In this document: in pieces, positions 15,070 to 22,885 of the stretch | Layout of the letters: the number at the start of each line of letters is the position of its first letter | Numbering within the stretch: the stretch's first letter is position 1 | Virus record (IMG/VR): IMGVR_UViG_3300046501_000197 | Location: 1 to 51,609 of that record | Strand: one strand, 5' to 3' | Source: a virus | Length of the DNA stretch: 51,609 nt | Notes under the pieces: generated by a model | Databases searched by the model: none | The model's input: only the letters and a program-made list of their open reading frames with translations | Told to the model about the DNA's origin: nothing | Translations under genes and position numbers: made by a program

Positions 15070-15732
15070 TCACCCCGCCATCAACAGTTCGCCGGCAGGA
15101 TCGAGATCCTGGGGCTCGTAGCGGCGGCGAAGCTCCATGACCTTGCCGCGAACCTCGTTCAGGAAGAGAACCACTTCCTTTTCGAGGTCGGCAATCATGG
15201 CGTCGTCACGGTGAACGCGCTGGCAGAAAAACCGCATGGATTCCGGCATGCGCGGATCGTAGGATACGAAGTCGCACCACTTGCGGCCGGTGCAGGCCAT
15301 CTGCCACTGCATCTGCGTGACGTATTTGCCGGGAACGGTTGCGCCGACCAGCGTCTCGATGTGTGTTGCAGTATTGGGGCATTTGATCTCGACCAGACCG
15401 TCATCGCCGACGAGACCGTCAGGAGACGCACCGCTGTCGCCGATGGTCGGGTGAGGAACGAAAGCGACCTCGACGACTGTCTCGGCGCGGTTGAACTCGT
15501 AAGCGGCGCGTGCTTGCGGCTCGGTATCGGTTCCCCACTGCATTGCCGCGTTGGTGAAGCCCTCGGTCGGCATGCCGGTCAGGCGCTCGGTAATGAGCTG
15601 CGCGGCATAATTGGCGCGGGTGGCGGCATAGCCAGTCTTCGTCTTGGCGATGACGTCGGCAACCTTGGATGCCGTAACCTTGCCGAGGCGAAGCTGATGC
15701 CATTCCTGGGTGCCCTGAATGATCTCATCCAT
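15070..15732 (-). CDS. YqaJ-type (lambda-exonuclease-like) recombinase nuclease
   Basis: 220 residues from the ATG giving DEIIQGTQEWHQLRLGKVTASKV, the standard opening of YqaJ/lambda-exo proteins. The PD-(D/E)xK core is visible: GASPDGLVGDDGLVEIKCPN has the catalytic Asp and the Glu-x-Lys pair, followed by a QMQWQMACTGRKWCDF helix. It degrades one strand of double-stranded DNA ends to expose single strands for annealing. It overlaps the ERF-type annealing gene, giving a complete two-component recombination system. Confidence 0.85.
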   Translation of the reverse strand: MDEIIQGTQEWHQLRLGKVTASKVADVIAKTKTGYAATRANYAAQLITERLTGMPTEGFTNAAMQWGTDTEPQARAAYEFNRAETVVEVAFVPHPTIGDSGASPDGLVGDDGLVEIKCPNTATHIETLVGATVPGKYVTQMQWQMACTGRKWCDFVSYDPRMPESMRFFCQRVHRDDAMIADLEKEVVLFLNEVRGKVMELRRRYEPQDLDPAGELLMAG

Positions 15733-16549
15733 TGGCCTGCTCCTTCTTCTTTTCAGCGAGAACGGCGATCCGACGGCGCAACGAGCCGACGACGTCGTTG
15801 AACTTCGATGATGGGATTTCCGGGATGGCCTCGACCTTCCAGTGGCCACAGAACTGGTCGATCTCCAGTTCGGCCTTTTCGATCAGCTCGCGGATCACCG
15901 ATGCCTGGACGTCGGTTATCGGGCCGCTGGCCTCCTTGGCGGGAGGCGCGTTGCCGTCCCGGTCATCGCCGGTGCTGATGTTGAAGAGCATGCAGAGAAG
16001 GTAGCGCCGGCCATAGGTCGCGGTGCTGCCGAAAGCCTGGGTGCCGGTCTTATTAACGGCACCCTTCGCGCCAGCGCCGTCAACCGGGATCGCGCCGACA
16101 CCGTTGCGGACATACCCGCCGGCATGGGATATTTCCCACTTGATCAGCAACTCGCCAAGATCGTTATAGCCGTCCGGCTGGAACGAGACGCCAAAGCCAT
16201 GCGCGTAGATGACCGGCATCGCCTGATCTTCGATAGCCGCCAGATCCGCATAGTTCGAGTTGGTGTGGCTATTCCGCTTGTTCTTGACGACGACCGGTAA
16301 TTCCTTCTGGCAGGCGGACATGGCCGCGAAGTAGGCCGTTTTCGCCTCATACTCGCGGTCCTCGCGCAACTGGTCGCGGGCACGGTCCTCCATGCGCTCC
16401 TTCATGGCGAGCATCTGTTCAAGGCGCTCAATCGGAATGGACGGGTCCATCGCGATGCGCTCGATCATGGCGACCATGGGAGCATCATTCGCCGGGACCA
16501 GCTTTGCATCTGCTGGCAGGGCCACGTCTTGCTTTGCTACAGCGTTCAT
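15725..16549 (-). CDS. erf: ERF-family single-strand annealing protein
   Basis: 274 residues, preceded by a GGAG site. A helical N-terminus (IPIERLEQMLAMKERMEDRARDQL) leads to the ERF core: FAAMSACQKELP, VVKNKRNSHTNSNYADLAAIED, GFGVSFQP, and an AFGSTATYGRRYLLCMLFNI block with the conserved YGRRY. The C-terminal part is variable. It should coat single-stranded DNA and anneal complementary strands together with the YqaJ exonuclease encoded by the overlapping next gene, for replication, circularisation or repair. Confidence 0.85.
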   Translation of the reverse strand: MNAVAKQDVALPADAKLVPANDAPMVAMIERIAMDPSIPIERLEQMLAMKERMEDRARDQLREDREYEAKTAYFAAMSACQKELPVVVKNKRNSHTNSNYADLAAIEDQAMPVIYAHGFGVSFQPDGYNDLGELLIKWEISHAGGYVRNGVGAIPVDGAGAKGAVNKTGTQAFGSTATYGRRYLLCMLFNISTGDDRDGNAPPAKEASGPITDVQASVIRELIEKAELEIDQFCGHWKVEAIPEIPSSKFNDVVGSLRRRIAVLAEKKKEQANG

Positions 16550-16559
16550 AGCGATCTCC

Positions 16560-17789
16560 TCAGTATTGAAGGGTGACGTTCGGGACGAGGTCGCGAACGA
16601 GATGGCCAACGATGGCCTGAGCCTGCTCGGCCGTGATGCCGGAGCATTCGACGAGTTCGGCGACGATGTTGTTGTTGACCTGCTTTCGGTGGGCCTTGTC
16701 GGCATCGCGGCGGCGCTGCTTGGCGGCTTCCGCTTCGGCGATATCGGCAAGGCGCTTCCGCTCGGCCTCGACCTCGCGAGCAGCCTTCTCATTGGCCGAT
16801 TTAGCCTCGGCCTCTGCCTTTGCTACCCGCTTTTCAGCTTCCTGCTTCGCCTGCTCGGCGGCTTCGGTAGCAATCTTCGCAGCTTCTTCTGCCTGTCGAG
16901 CTTTTGCCTTTTCTTCGTCTGCGGCGCGCGCTGCGCTGAGAGTAGCGATAGCTTCCTGACGAGCTGCCTCAACCTTCTCGCCGAGATCACCGATATAGTC
17001 GTCGATGACGATCTTCTCTTCCAACTCGCGGAAAAGAATGACGTAAGGGTAAGTCTTCCCGTCGATCATGCCGAGAGCGCACTGCTTGATATGAGCAATG
17101 ATACGGTCGACATAGTCTCTGCGCTGAGCTTCCTTTTCCTCAGCTTCGCGACGTTCGGATTCGATCCGCTCGCGCTCAGCCTGAGCAGCGCGAAGCTCTG
17201 CAAGCTCGGCGGCATCAGCCTCTTGCTTCTCTGCCGTCTGGATCAGACGGGTAAGGGCGGCGGTCGCATCCTGCTTGGCGAGCGCGGCGCGGTCCTGAAA
17301 CTCTTCCCATGCCTCATCGACCACAGAATCATCGACGACCTTGAGCATGCCCTTGAGTTCGTCGGACGGCAGGCCAAGCGGTGTGGTGATGAGCGAGAGG
17401 AGAAGATCGAGCTTCGCTTGATGGGCGGCAACGCGGGCCTCTTCCGCCTTCTCCCAGTCGGTGAGCGGCTGGCGAACCTTCGCCTGCAGGGCGACAAGCC
17501 GGTCCTCGATCTTAGTGCGGGTCGCGTTGACCTTCTTCGTGTTCTCGCGCCATTCGCCGGTAAGGGCCAAGCCCTGCTTGTCCAGCGCCACCTTGGTCTT
17601 CGCGACCTTGTAGGCGAGGGAGGCGATTTCATCCCGGCCCTTCTTCGTCGAGACGTCCGGCTTATGCTCGGCAACCTTGTTCAAGATCGCCTCATAGAGC
17701 TTGTCGAACTCCTTATCGTCGGTGAACGTAGCAACGCTCGGAACGGACGGCAGGGAGATGATGAGATCGTTGGATGCTACCTGTTCCAA
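16560..17789 (-). CDS. Long coiled-coil phage protein upstream of the recombination pair
   Basis: 409 residues. The start is probably a TTG with a well-placed AGGAG site; no suitable ATG keeps the N-terminus. Residues 1-110 form a conserved-looking helical domain (FTDDKEFDKLYEAILNKV, GRDEIASLAYKVAKTKVALD). A long Ala/Glu/Lys/Arg coiled coil fills the remainder, and the end carries an ECSGITAEQAQAIVGHL small domain. Proteins of this design often precede annealing or exonuclease genes in phages and may organise DNA ends. No enzymatic motif is seen. Confidence 0.65.
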   Translation of the reverse strand: MEQVASNDLIISLPSVPSVATFTDDKEFDKLYEAILNKVAEHKPDVSTKKGRDEIASLAYKVAKTKVALDKQGLALTGEWRENTKKVNATRTKIEDRLVALQAKVRQPLTDWEKAEEARVAAHQAKLDLLLSLITTPLGLPSDELKGMLKVVDDSVVDEAWEEFQDRAALAKQDATAALTRLIQTAEKQEADAAELAELRAAQAERERIESERREAEEKEAQRRDYVDRIIAHIKQCALGMIDGKTYPYVILFRELEEKIVIDDYIGDLGEKVEAARQEAIATLSAARAADEEKAKARQAEEAAKIATEAAEQAKQEAEKRVAKAEAEAKSANEKAAREVEAERKRLADIAEAEAAKQRRRDADKAHRKQVNNNIVAELVECSGITAEQAQAIVGHLVRDLVPNVTLQY

Positions 17790-18025
17790 GTGATTTGCTC
17801 CTGCGCTCGCAGCGCCATCCGTTTGCTCTCCGGCATGGCGACGTAGATGAATGAAAGAATGACGAGGCCGGTCACAACGGTGACGCTGGCCATCATGAGA
17901 GCCGTGGCGGCGTTCCGCTTGGCCATGACTGTGTCGAAGGCTGTCTTCCGGTCCTTCCGGTTCTTTTCTATCCGGCAGGAGGAAGTGCAGGAGCAGCCGT
18001 AGGGGCGGGCGGGGCAATCACGCAT
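17777..18025 (-). CDS. Small single-helix membrane protein
   Basis: 82 residues with four Cys in a basic N-terminus (DCPARPYGCSCTSSC), a basic linker and one transmembrane helix (about 41-63), then a short charged tail. It overlaps the gene before it by 8 bases and the TTG-started coiled-coil gene after it. Function unknown. Membrane helices in an early recombination operon could attach DNA work to the membrane, but this is only a guess. Confidence 0.5.
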   Translation of the reverse strand: MRDCPARPYGCSCTSSCRIEKNRKDRKTAFDTVMAKRNAATALMMASVTVVTGLVILSFIYVAMPESKRMALRAQEQITWNR

Positions 18026-18395
18026 CGGCGCGGTCCTCGAAAGCCGACCAGTCGACCTTGCCGGTTTTCACAAGGTGGCGAAGCGTGAAGGCGGCATGAT
18101 CGGGCGTGATTTCATCCCATTCGTCTTCATCTTCGCACGGAGGCTGAAACAGCGCGGACGCCTGATCTCCATCGAGATCTAGGAACTGCTGAGCTTGAAT
18201 GTCGGCATACATCTCAAGCTTGATGGTTCCAGTGGTATCGCCCACAGATGCCGCAGCGGCCCATCCGGCAATGCACGCAGGCGTGCCGCATTCGTGGCGG
18301 TATTCGCCCATATTGAAGCCGGTCTTCTCATTCAACCCGGTGTGTGGCTGAGCCTCGATGAGGTCGGCGAGGGCGAGGATCCGTTCCTTGTTCAT
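18018..18395 (-). CDS. Phage protein with CGTPACIAGWA motif
   Basis: 125 residues. A short N-terminal helix (ERILALADLIEAQPH) is followed by a MGEYRHECGTPACIAGWAAA block, an acidic helix (FLDLDGDQASALFQP) and an ITPDHAAFTLRHLVKTGKVDW end. This layout recurs in many small phage and bacterial proteins of unknown function. Coupled to the 59-residue gene before it by ATGA. Confidence 0.6.
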   Translation of the reverse strand: MNKERILALADLIEAQPHTGLNEKTGFNMGEYRHECGTPACIAGWAAAASVGDTTGTIKLEMYADIQAQQFLDLDGDQASALFQPPCEDEDEWDEITPDHAAFTLRHLVKTGKVDWSAFEDRADA

Positions 18396-18571
18396 ATCGC
18401 AGCCTCCAGAACCGGAGCAGCAATGCGCTCGACGCGGAGACGGGAAAGGCGGGCAAACGCTTCTTCGGCCTTGCGGGATGCGATGGCGCGAATGGTCGGG
18501 TTCTTGTCGGCCATATCTGCGAGGGCGTCGGCAAGATCCTTCGCCGCATTGTATTCAGATGCGATGCTCAT
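18392..18571 (-). CDS. Small helical early protein
   Basis: 59 residues, entirely helical in look (SEYNAAKDLADALADMADKN, then AIASRKAEEAFARLSRLRVERIAAPV). ATGA overlap with the next gene supports it. No family recognised. Confidence 0.5.
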   Translation of the reverse strand: MSIASEYNAAKDLADALADMADKNPTIRAIASRKAEEAFARLSRLRVERIAAPVLEAAI

Positions 18572-18577
18572 GGCGGG

Positions 18578-18799
18578 TTACTCCGCAGCTTCGAGGAAGA
18601 GGAAAGGGGCGCGGGGAAGGTCGTCATGCTCGGCGAAGCGCTGGTAGGTCTCGACGAGACCGCCAAGTTGAACGGCTTCAGCTTCTGCCTCGTCCAGATC
18701 GCGGTATTCCTCCGCGCAGTCTTCGTCCCGGCTGAAATCAGCGCCGGTCCACACGCGGCCGAGCTGATCTTCAATGCGATGCCTGGTTACGAAAGCCAT
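18578..18799 (-). CDS. First gene of the leftward operon, acidic protein
   Basis: 73 residues from an ATG with a GGGGA site. It has a basic start (AFVTRHRIEDQLGRVWTG) and an acidic second half (DEDCAEEYRDLDEAEAEAVQ). It is the first leftward gene after the operator pair near 18.85 kb, so it would be the first product of the repressed leftward promoter. Function unknown. Confidence 0.5.
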   Translation of the reverse strand: MAFVTRHRIEDQLGRVWTGADFSRDEDCAEEYRDLDEAEAEAVQLGGLVETYQRFAEHDDLPRAPFLFLEAAE

Positions 18800-18846
18800 C
18801 TGTCTTCCCCATCTCTGGCGCCGTCCGTGTCGGGCGGCTGATGGAG

Positions 18847-18871
18847 GTAATGTACGCAAATCATACATTAC
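18847..18871. promoter_or_regulatory. Repressor operator, left pair, site 1
   Basis: A perfect 8-bp inverted repeat GTAATGTA-N9-TACATTAC. The same TGTA-N9-TACA core is found at three more places (18883, 21283, 21317), and all lie in divergent regions bordering the repressor and the leftward operon. Likely bound by the CI/LexA-type repressor. Confidence 0.65.
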
Positions 18872-18882
18872 AGTCAAGCGGC

Positions 18883-18903
18883 AATGTATGAAAAACTTAC
18901 ATT
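18883..18903. promoter_or_regulatory. Repressor operator, left pair, site 2
   Basis: AATGTA-N9-TACATT, with the same 6-bp arms and 9-bp spacer as the neighbouring site. Centre-to-centre distance to site 1 is about 34 bp, roughly three helical turns, so two dimers could contact each other. Confidence 0.6.
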
Positions 18904-18995
18904 ACGATAAGCGGAAAGAATCTTTCTCGTTCATGCCGAATCACTCTCGACTCTATCCCGGCGTTCTGGCTTCATAAGAACGAAAGGAGAGCATC

Positions 18996-19226
18996 ATGGG
19001 TTTGGCAATGCGGAAAGAACAGTCGCCCCTGCGGCTGCACATCAGGTGCGAGAACTGCTTGAGGGAGAGTTCACAGGTGCTTGCCGCACCGTCCGGCTAT
19101 GACTTGCCGGATGATCCATATGATCTGGAAGAGGGCGGTTATCTGAACAACCAGCCGTTCTTCTGCACGTACTGCGAAAGCTCGATCGGCAAGCTGTTTG
19201 CTATCAGTGGAGGAAAAGTAGAATGA
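18996..19226 (+). CDS. Small zinc-ribbon protein
   Basis: 76 residues with a good AGGAG site. HIRCENCLRESS and FFCTYCESS give two Cys-x-x-Cys knuckles around an acidic middle (DLPDDPYDLEEGGY). Probably a small zinc-binding regulator or nucleic-acid-binding protein. First rightward gene from the left operator pair; its stop overlaps the next start as ATGA. Confidence 0.6.
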   Translation: MGLAMRKEQSPLRLHIRCENCLRESSQVLAAPSGYDLPDDPYDLEEGGYLNNQPFFCTYCESSIGKLFAISGGKVE

Positions 19227-19525
19227 CCAGAGAAGTTTTAGCCTTCATCATCGTCCCACCATTCCAACAGCGCGCGGCTGTCGCAGCTGCGAAAGAGCGT
19301 TTCGAGGATTATCTCTCGCGCCGCTTTCCTGGCTACGACATGAAGGTTGGCCCCTTCGCGCCGGTCGGCGACGATGAGGACTTCTGCATCCTGCCGGTGA
19401 TGAACTATCCCGGTCCCAACGGCGAAAGCTTCATGTGTGAGCCGCCAAAGCGATGGTTCTTGCAGGAAATCGCTGCAGCCTGCCAAGAATTCGACTTGCG
19501 TGGCAAAAGGAATTTTGCCGCCTGA
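19223..19525 (+). CDS. Small protein of unknown function
   Basis: 100 residues. Beta-alpha pattern (VLAFIIVPPFQQRAAV, AAKERFEDYLSRRFPGY) with a FCILPVMNYPGPNG middle and a helical end. No family recognised. Coupled to the zinc-ribbon gene before it. Confidence 0.5.
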   Translation: MTREVLAFIIVPPFQQRAAVAAAKERFEDYLSRRFPGYDMKVGPFAPVGDDEDFCILPVMNYPGPNGESFMCEPPKRWFLQEIAAACQEFDLRGKRNFAA

Positions 19526-19583
19526 GCAATAATTGTCGATGAATTGACTCCACAACTTTTTGGCGATGTGCCAGAAATTGTAC

Positions 19584-20498
19584 ATGGCTGAAATTCATGT
19601 ACCGCTCTCGATTACGTACGATACCAAGGGTTTGACGCCGATCAACGACGTGATTGCCGCACTTCAAGCGGCTTCGGTTGCCATTGAGGACGCGATATCG
19701 CTCATCCCTAGCCTTAAGGCTGGGGTCTATATCGAGAGCAGCCATATTAATGTCAGATCAATAACGCAGGAAAGCCCGCTTAGAGAACTCTTCGCTCTGA
19801 CATTACTAGTGGCGTTTCAAGATGACTTGAAAGCCGAGATCCCGCCGATGGTGGACAAAATATTGGGTGTTGATATCCCCGACCAGTACGATTCCCTCGT
19901 TACGGTCACGACCATGATTGTCTTGTTTTATGGGGCGTCCTTTCTGAAGGAGGCTGCCGTAAAAGCAGTGGAAAATGGCGCTCTCAAGAGGCAGGTCGCC
20001 GAGCTTATCTCTCAGATGTCGAAAACAACCGGCAAATCAGAGGAAGAGGTTAGGGCGATATTCGATGCTAAATATGGAAAGCCAGGAACTGTCAAACGAC
20101 TGGCGAAAGCGGTGAAGGGTTTCTTCGTTCCGTCACAACGTGAGGGCGGTGTCCCTGTGACATTCGATAGGCAGATAATCTCTCGGGAGGTTATACGGGA
20201 AGTCCCTTATCCGCAGGAGTTCGAGGAAAAAGAGGACTTCGAGCGATATACGCCATACCGACGCACTCACCTGGAAATCCATGCCCAAGATCGAGATAAG
20301 CTTGCAACCGGTTGGGCAGCAGTACCAACGGAAATCACCGCGGCAAGACTGCGCATGAAGCTCGTCGAACCTGTGAGCGTTGCCGATTTATGGACCAAAG
20401 AGGCAGTGGTCGCTGACATCGTGGTCGTTTCGAAGCTGACCGCCGACGGTTACAAGCCGAGCGAAATCCATCTCACTAGGGTCTATGACGAGCTTTGA
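19584..20498 (+). CDS. Probable lysogenic-conversion gene beside the repressor
   Basis: 304 residues from the ATG giving AEIHVPLSITYDTKGL. One hydrophobic helix lies around residues 107-125 (LVTVTTMIVLFYGASFL), followed by a helical region and a basic segment; the C-terminal half is soluble and mixed. The family is not recognised. It sits beside the CI-like gene, converging on it, in the place where lambda carries rex. It has about 60 bp of upstream non-coding sequence with a TTGACT box that could be its own promoter. Expression from the prophage and a role in superinfection exclusion or defence are plausible but unproven. Confidence 0.55.
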   Translation: MAEIHVPLSITYDTKGLTPINDVIAALQAASVAIEDAISLIPSLKAGVYIESSHINVRSITQESPLRELFALTLLVAFQDDLKAEIPPMVDKILGVDIPDQYDSLVTVTTMIVLFYGASFLKEAAVKAVENGALKRQVAELISQMSKTTGKSEEEVRAIFDAKYGKPGTVKRLAKAVKGFFVPSQREGGVPVTFDRQIISREVIREVPYPQEFEEKEDFERYTPYRRTHLEIHAQDRDKLATGWAAVPTEITAARLRMKLVEPVSVADLWTKEAVVADIVVVSKLTADGYKPSEIHLTRVYDEL

Positions 20499-20554
20499 GC
20501 GGGTTGATGAAGTAGGGCGAAGGTGTAGGTCGCCAGAAAATCATGTTGAGCTAA

Positions 20555-21250
20555 TCAGAAACCTGGCATGGTGTTCTGCACCATCCGCACAATGGCGATA
20601 ACCTCCACCGACACGCCATCGTCAGCGTCAAACTGTCGGTTGACGACAATCGGCTTGTGCTTAGGATTGCTCGACCGAGGATGAAACTCCGTCCGGTCCT
20701 CGTAAATCTCAATCTGCTTAACTGACCATTCCCGCATCATGCCGGCATCGCGAGAACGCTGGACGACGACGACCATTCCGTCGCGCAGGACGACGCGGTG
20801 CGCGATGTCTTCATATGCCGTGGCGACGACGGTATCACCCGATAGGATAGGGCGCGGACGCAGCTCGTTCATGCTGTCGCCTTCGACTTCAAACACGAGC
20901 TGCCTGGCATTCGGGAACTTGTCGTCGCGCGGGACGGATATCTCTTCCGGCTCGCTCTGATCGAATTCATCGACCATTCGGAATAGGCCGGCCGCGACGA
21001 TGCCGACCTTGCGAGCAGGGACCCATTGCGCCGTCGATGGTTTGACGTCGCCGCCCGGCGGCTCGACGCCAAGGTAAACGGCGATCTTCGGGATCTCATC
21101 GACCTTCAGTTTCCGCTTGCCCTTCAAGAGCTGCGTGATCTGCGGATGCGCAATGCCAAGGTGAGCTGCGAGGCCGACTTGCGTCTTTCCCGGCTGCTTA
21201 AGGGCTTCTCGGATCCAGTCCAGATACATGTCGGTCGGTGCTTCACTCAT
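20555..21250 (-). CDS. cI: CI/LexA-type phage repressor with S24 self-cleavage domain
   Basis: 231 residues from the ATG giving SEAPTDMYLDWIREAL. Residues about 20-58 are an HTH (KTQVGLAAHLGIAHPQITQLLKGK). A VAAGLF motif gives the Ala87-Gly88 cleavage site, and the S24 domain has Ser126 in EGDSMNE and a candidate Lys178 in EWSVKQI, the expected Ser/Lys dyad. It should maintain lysogeny and cleave itself when RecA is activated by DNA damage. Matching operators lie just upstream of it and at 18.85 kb. A longer frame to 21493 is open but runs through operator DNA and is not credible. Confidence 0.9.
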   Translation of the reverse strand: MSEAPTDMYLDWIREALKQPGKTQVGLAAHLGIAHPQITQLLKGKRKLKVDEIPKIAVYLGVEPPGGDVKPSTAQWVPARKVGIVAAGLFRMVDEFDQSEPEEISVPRDDKFPNARQLVFEVEGDSMNELRPRPILSGDTVVATAYEDIAHRVVLRDGMVVVVQRSRDAGMMREWSVKQIEIYEDRTEFHPRSSNPKHKPIVVNRQFDADDGVSVEVIAIVRMVQNTMPGF

Positions 21251-21282
21251 TGTACAATTTTCGCACGGCGCGCGAAAACATG

Positions 21283-21303
21283 CATTTAGCAAAATCATAC
21301 ATT
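21283..21303. promoter_or_regulatory. Repressor operator, right pair, site 1
   Basis: CATTTA-N9-TACATT, one perfect and one 4-of-6 half-site, 33 bp upstream of the repressor start. It fits autoregulation of the repressor promoter. Confidence 0.5.
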
Positions 21304-21316
21304 GGCTATTGCCTGT

Positions 21317-21337
21317 TCTGTATGAATATCGTACATT
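21317..21337. promoter_or_regulatory. Repressor operator, right pair, site 2
   Basis: TCTGTA-N9-TACATT, with core TGTA-N9-TACA, directly before the Cro-like start codon. Spacing to the neighbouring site is 34 bp, identical to the spacing in the left pair. Confidence 0.6.
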
Positions 21338-21343
21338 GCCGTC

Positions 21344-21580
21344 ATGAGATGCGAACCCGCCAACACGATCATCAAGAAGTTCAAGGGCTTGAAGCCCCTG
21401 GCTGACGTCACGAAGGTCCAGCCGCATACAGTCATGCGGTGGCGAATGCCCAAAGATAAGGGCGGCACAGGCGGGGTCGTCCCGCACTGGCATATCCCGG
21501 CCATCCTTGAGGCCGCGAAAGAGCGTGGGCTCGACATCCGTATCTCGGATTTTACGCCGGTCATGGAGACCGCAGCATGA
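21344..21580 (+). CDS. Cro-like helix-turn-helix protein
   Basis: 78 residues. NTIIKKFKGLKPLADVTKVQPHTVMRW is an HTH of the YdaS/Cro-like kind, followed by a GGTGGVVPHWHIPAILEAAKERG segment seen in many short alphaproteobacterial phage regulators. Divergent from the repressor across the operator pair and the first gene of the rightward early operon, the normal place of cro. It would help switch to lytic growth by competing for the same operators. Confidence 0.75.
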   Translation: MRCEPANTIIKKFKGLKPLADVTKVQPHTVMRWRMPKDKGGTGGVVPHWHIPAILEAAKERGLDIRISDFTPVMETAA

Positions 21581-22470
21581 CCACCTCTGGCCACAACACC
21601 GCAGCGGACCAGCTCAAGGCCATCGTCCAGCGCGTCGAGCGTTTGGAAACCGAGATCAAGGATCTGAACGACGACAAGTCGGAGATCTTCAAGGAGGCAC
21701 GCGCCAACGGTTTCGACGTGAAGGCTATCAAGAAGGTTGTCCAGAAGCGCAAGCTCGACGATCACGTCCGCGAAGAGCAGGACCTCGTCTTCGATACCTA
21801 CTGGGATGCCATCCACGGCACCAATCTCGTGCATGCACACGCACGAGAAAACATTGAAGAATTTGACGCGGAAACCGGTGAGGTCGGCGACACGAAATCC
21901 CCGCGCAAGGCGGCGGAGGCGGTAGCAGAGATGCCCCGCAACAATCCCGTAGCGAACGTCGAGGAGGAGGCAACCGGCGCGATAGCTGCTGCTTCCAATG
22001 ATCCGGCTATTAGGACCGATGAGGGCGGTGAACGCCAGCACTCCTCGACGGTCGGCTTTACTGGCGATTGCCGCACCGAAGGCAAGGAGCAGTCGGATGC
22101 GTCCGCTGCATCGGTAGGGGATGCCGCCGCTGATGCACATGGCATCCCCGCCACCAATTCCCCCATCGCTCCGGCCTCTCAAGGCGAAGCCGAAGCCCCC
22201 AGCGAGGAAGTAAGCCCTCCGATCATCTACCAGCCTGACAGGCCCACGGGCGATATCGAGGCATCCGACGCCAACACAGGAGGCAGCCATGTAGACGAAC
22301 CGGGCACCGCCAACCCAAATCAGGCCGGGCCGGCCTCGTTCAGTGAAACCCGCCCGGCCACCTTCACCCTTCGTCCCAACTGCCGGAATCCCGGCCCATC
22401 CTGTGCCGGTCATGGCGTCAACCATTGCCATGGCTGCAAGGTCGCGATGCGGGAAGGGGAAGCGGCGTGA
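21577..22470 (+). CDS. GapR/DUF2312-domain protein with a long disordered tail
   Basis: 297 residues. The first ~80 residues match the GapR pattern: QLKAIVQRVERLETEIKDLNDDKSEIFKEARANGFDVKAIKKVV-type sequence, a coiled coil ending in a basic DNA-contacting turn. GapR proteins bind AT-rich, overtwisted DNA ahead of replication forks in Alphaproteobacteria and are about 90 residues long. Here about 170 acidic, Ala/Pro/Glu-rich residues and a Cys/His cluster (NCRNPGPSCAGHGVNHCHGC) have been added. The tail could bind metal and a partner. It overlaps the genes on both sides by ATGA-type coupling. Confidence 0.75.
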   Translation: MTTSGHNTAADQLKAIVQRVERLETEIKDLNDDKSEIFKEARANGFDVKAIKKVVQKRKLDDHVREEQDLVFDTYWDAIHGTNLVHAHARENIEEFDAETGEVGDTKSPRKAAEAVAEMPRNNPVANVEEEATGAIAAASNDPAIRTDEGGERQHSSTVGFTGDCRTEGKEQSDASAASVGDAAADAHGIPATNSPIAPASQGEAEAPSEEVSPPIIYQPDRPTGDIEASDANTGGSHVDEPGTANPNQAGPASFSETRPATFTLRPNCRNPGPSCAGHGVNHCHGCKVAMREGEAA

Positions 22471-22778
22471 ACCTGACCTCGAAAGATATCAAATCCGTCC
22501 GCAAGCCGCATTGCTGCGAACAGTGCAATACCACGATCGCCGTCGGCGAGCCCGCGCACTATCAGTTTGGAATTTGGGAAGGCGAGCCCTTCGGCGTCTA
22601 TACGCATATCGAATGCCGGGCGGCTGCACACGAATATGCCGAACTGAACGATCTGTGGTTCGAGGAATATCCGTGGTTCCAGTACATGGATAACAGCGAG
22701 CATGAGCATCATGCTTGGCTCCTCGAAAAGCATCCGATCGTCGCGGCCCGCCTCAAGATAACGGCGGAGGCAGTATGA
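22467..22778 (+). CDS. Small zinc-knuckle protein
   Basis: 103 residues from a GTG preceded by AGGGGA. HCCEQCNTTIAVGEPAHY and a later HIECRAAAHEY give a LIM-like Cys/His metal site, followed by an acidic, aromatic helix region (LWFEEYPWFQYMD). No function known. Start overlaps the GapR-fusion stop (GTGA). Confidence 0.55.
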   Translation: MNLTSKDIKSVRKPHCCEQCNTTIAVGEPAHYQFGIWEGEPFGVYTHIECRAAAHEYAELNDLWFEEYPWFQYMDNSEHEHHAWLLEKHPIVAARLKITAEAV

Positions 22779-22885
22779 CCCCGATCCTTCACCCTCGTTC
22801 CACAGACGCGAAAGCCCAACGGGCCGTCGAGGCCAACGTCGGGCTGGTTCGAAAACAGGTCGCAAGACCGGGCAGGGGCAAATGA
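22775..22885 (+). CDS. Very small basic ORF
   Basis: 36 residues, basic and Ala/Arg/Val-rich. It is coupled on both sides (ATGA before, ATGA after). Short length means it could serve mainly to couple translation. Confidence 0.4.
   Translation: MTPILHPRSTDAKAQRAVEANVGLVRKQVARPGRGK

Noticed and set aside
16392-17846. Long rightward frame opposite the coiled-coil gene
   Set aside because: Leu/Phe/Arg-rich antisense shadow of Ala/Glu/Lys codons; no ribosome-binding site and no recognisable domain.
18886-18975. 29-codon rightward ORF overlapping the left operator pair
   Set aside because: Start lies inside an operator, no ribosome-binding site, and the product has no protein-like pattern.
21295-22431. 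Leftward frame over the Cro-like and GapR-fusion genes
   Set aside because: Gly/Val/Arg-rich with no domain, covers the operator region, and opposes genes with clear motifs.
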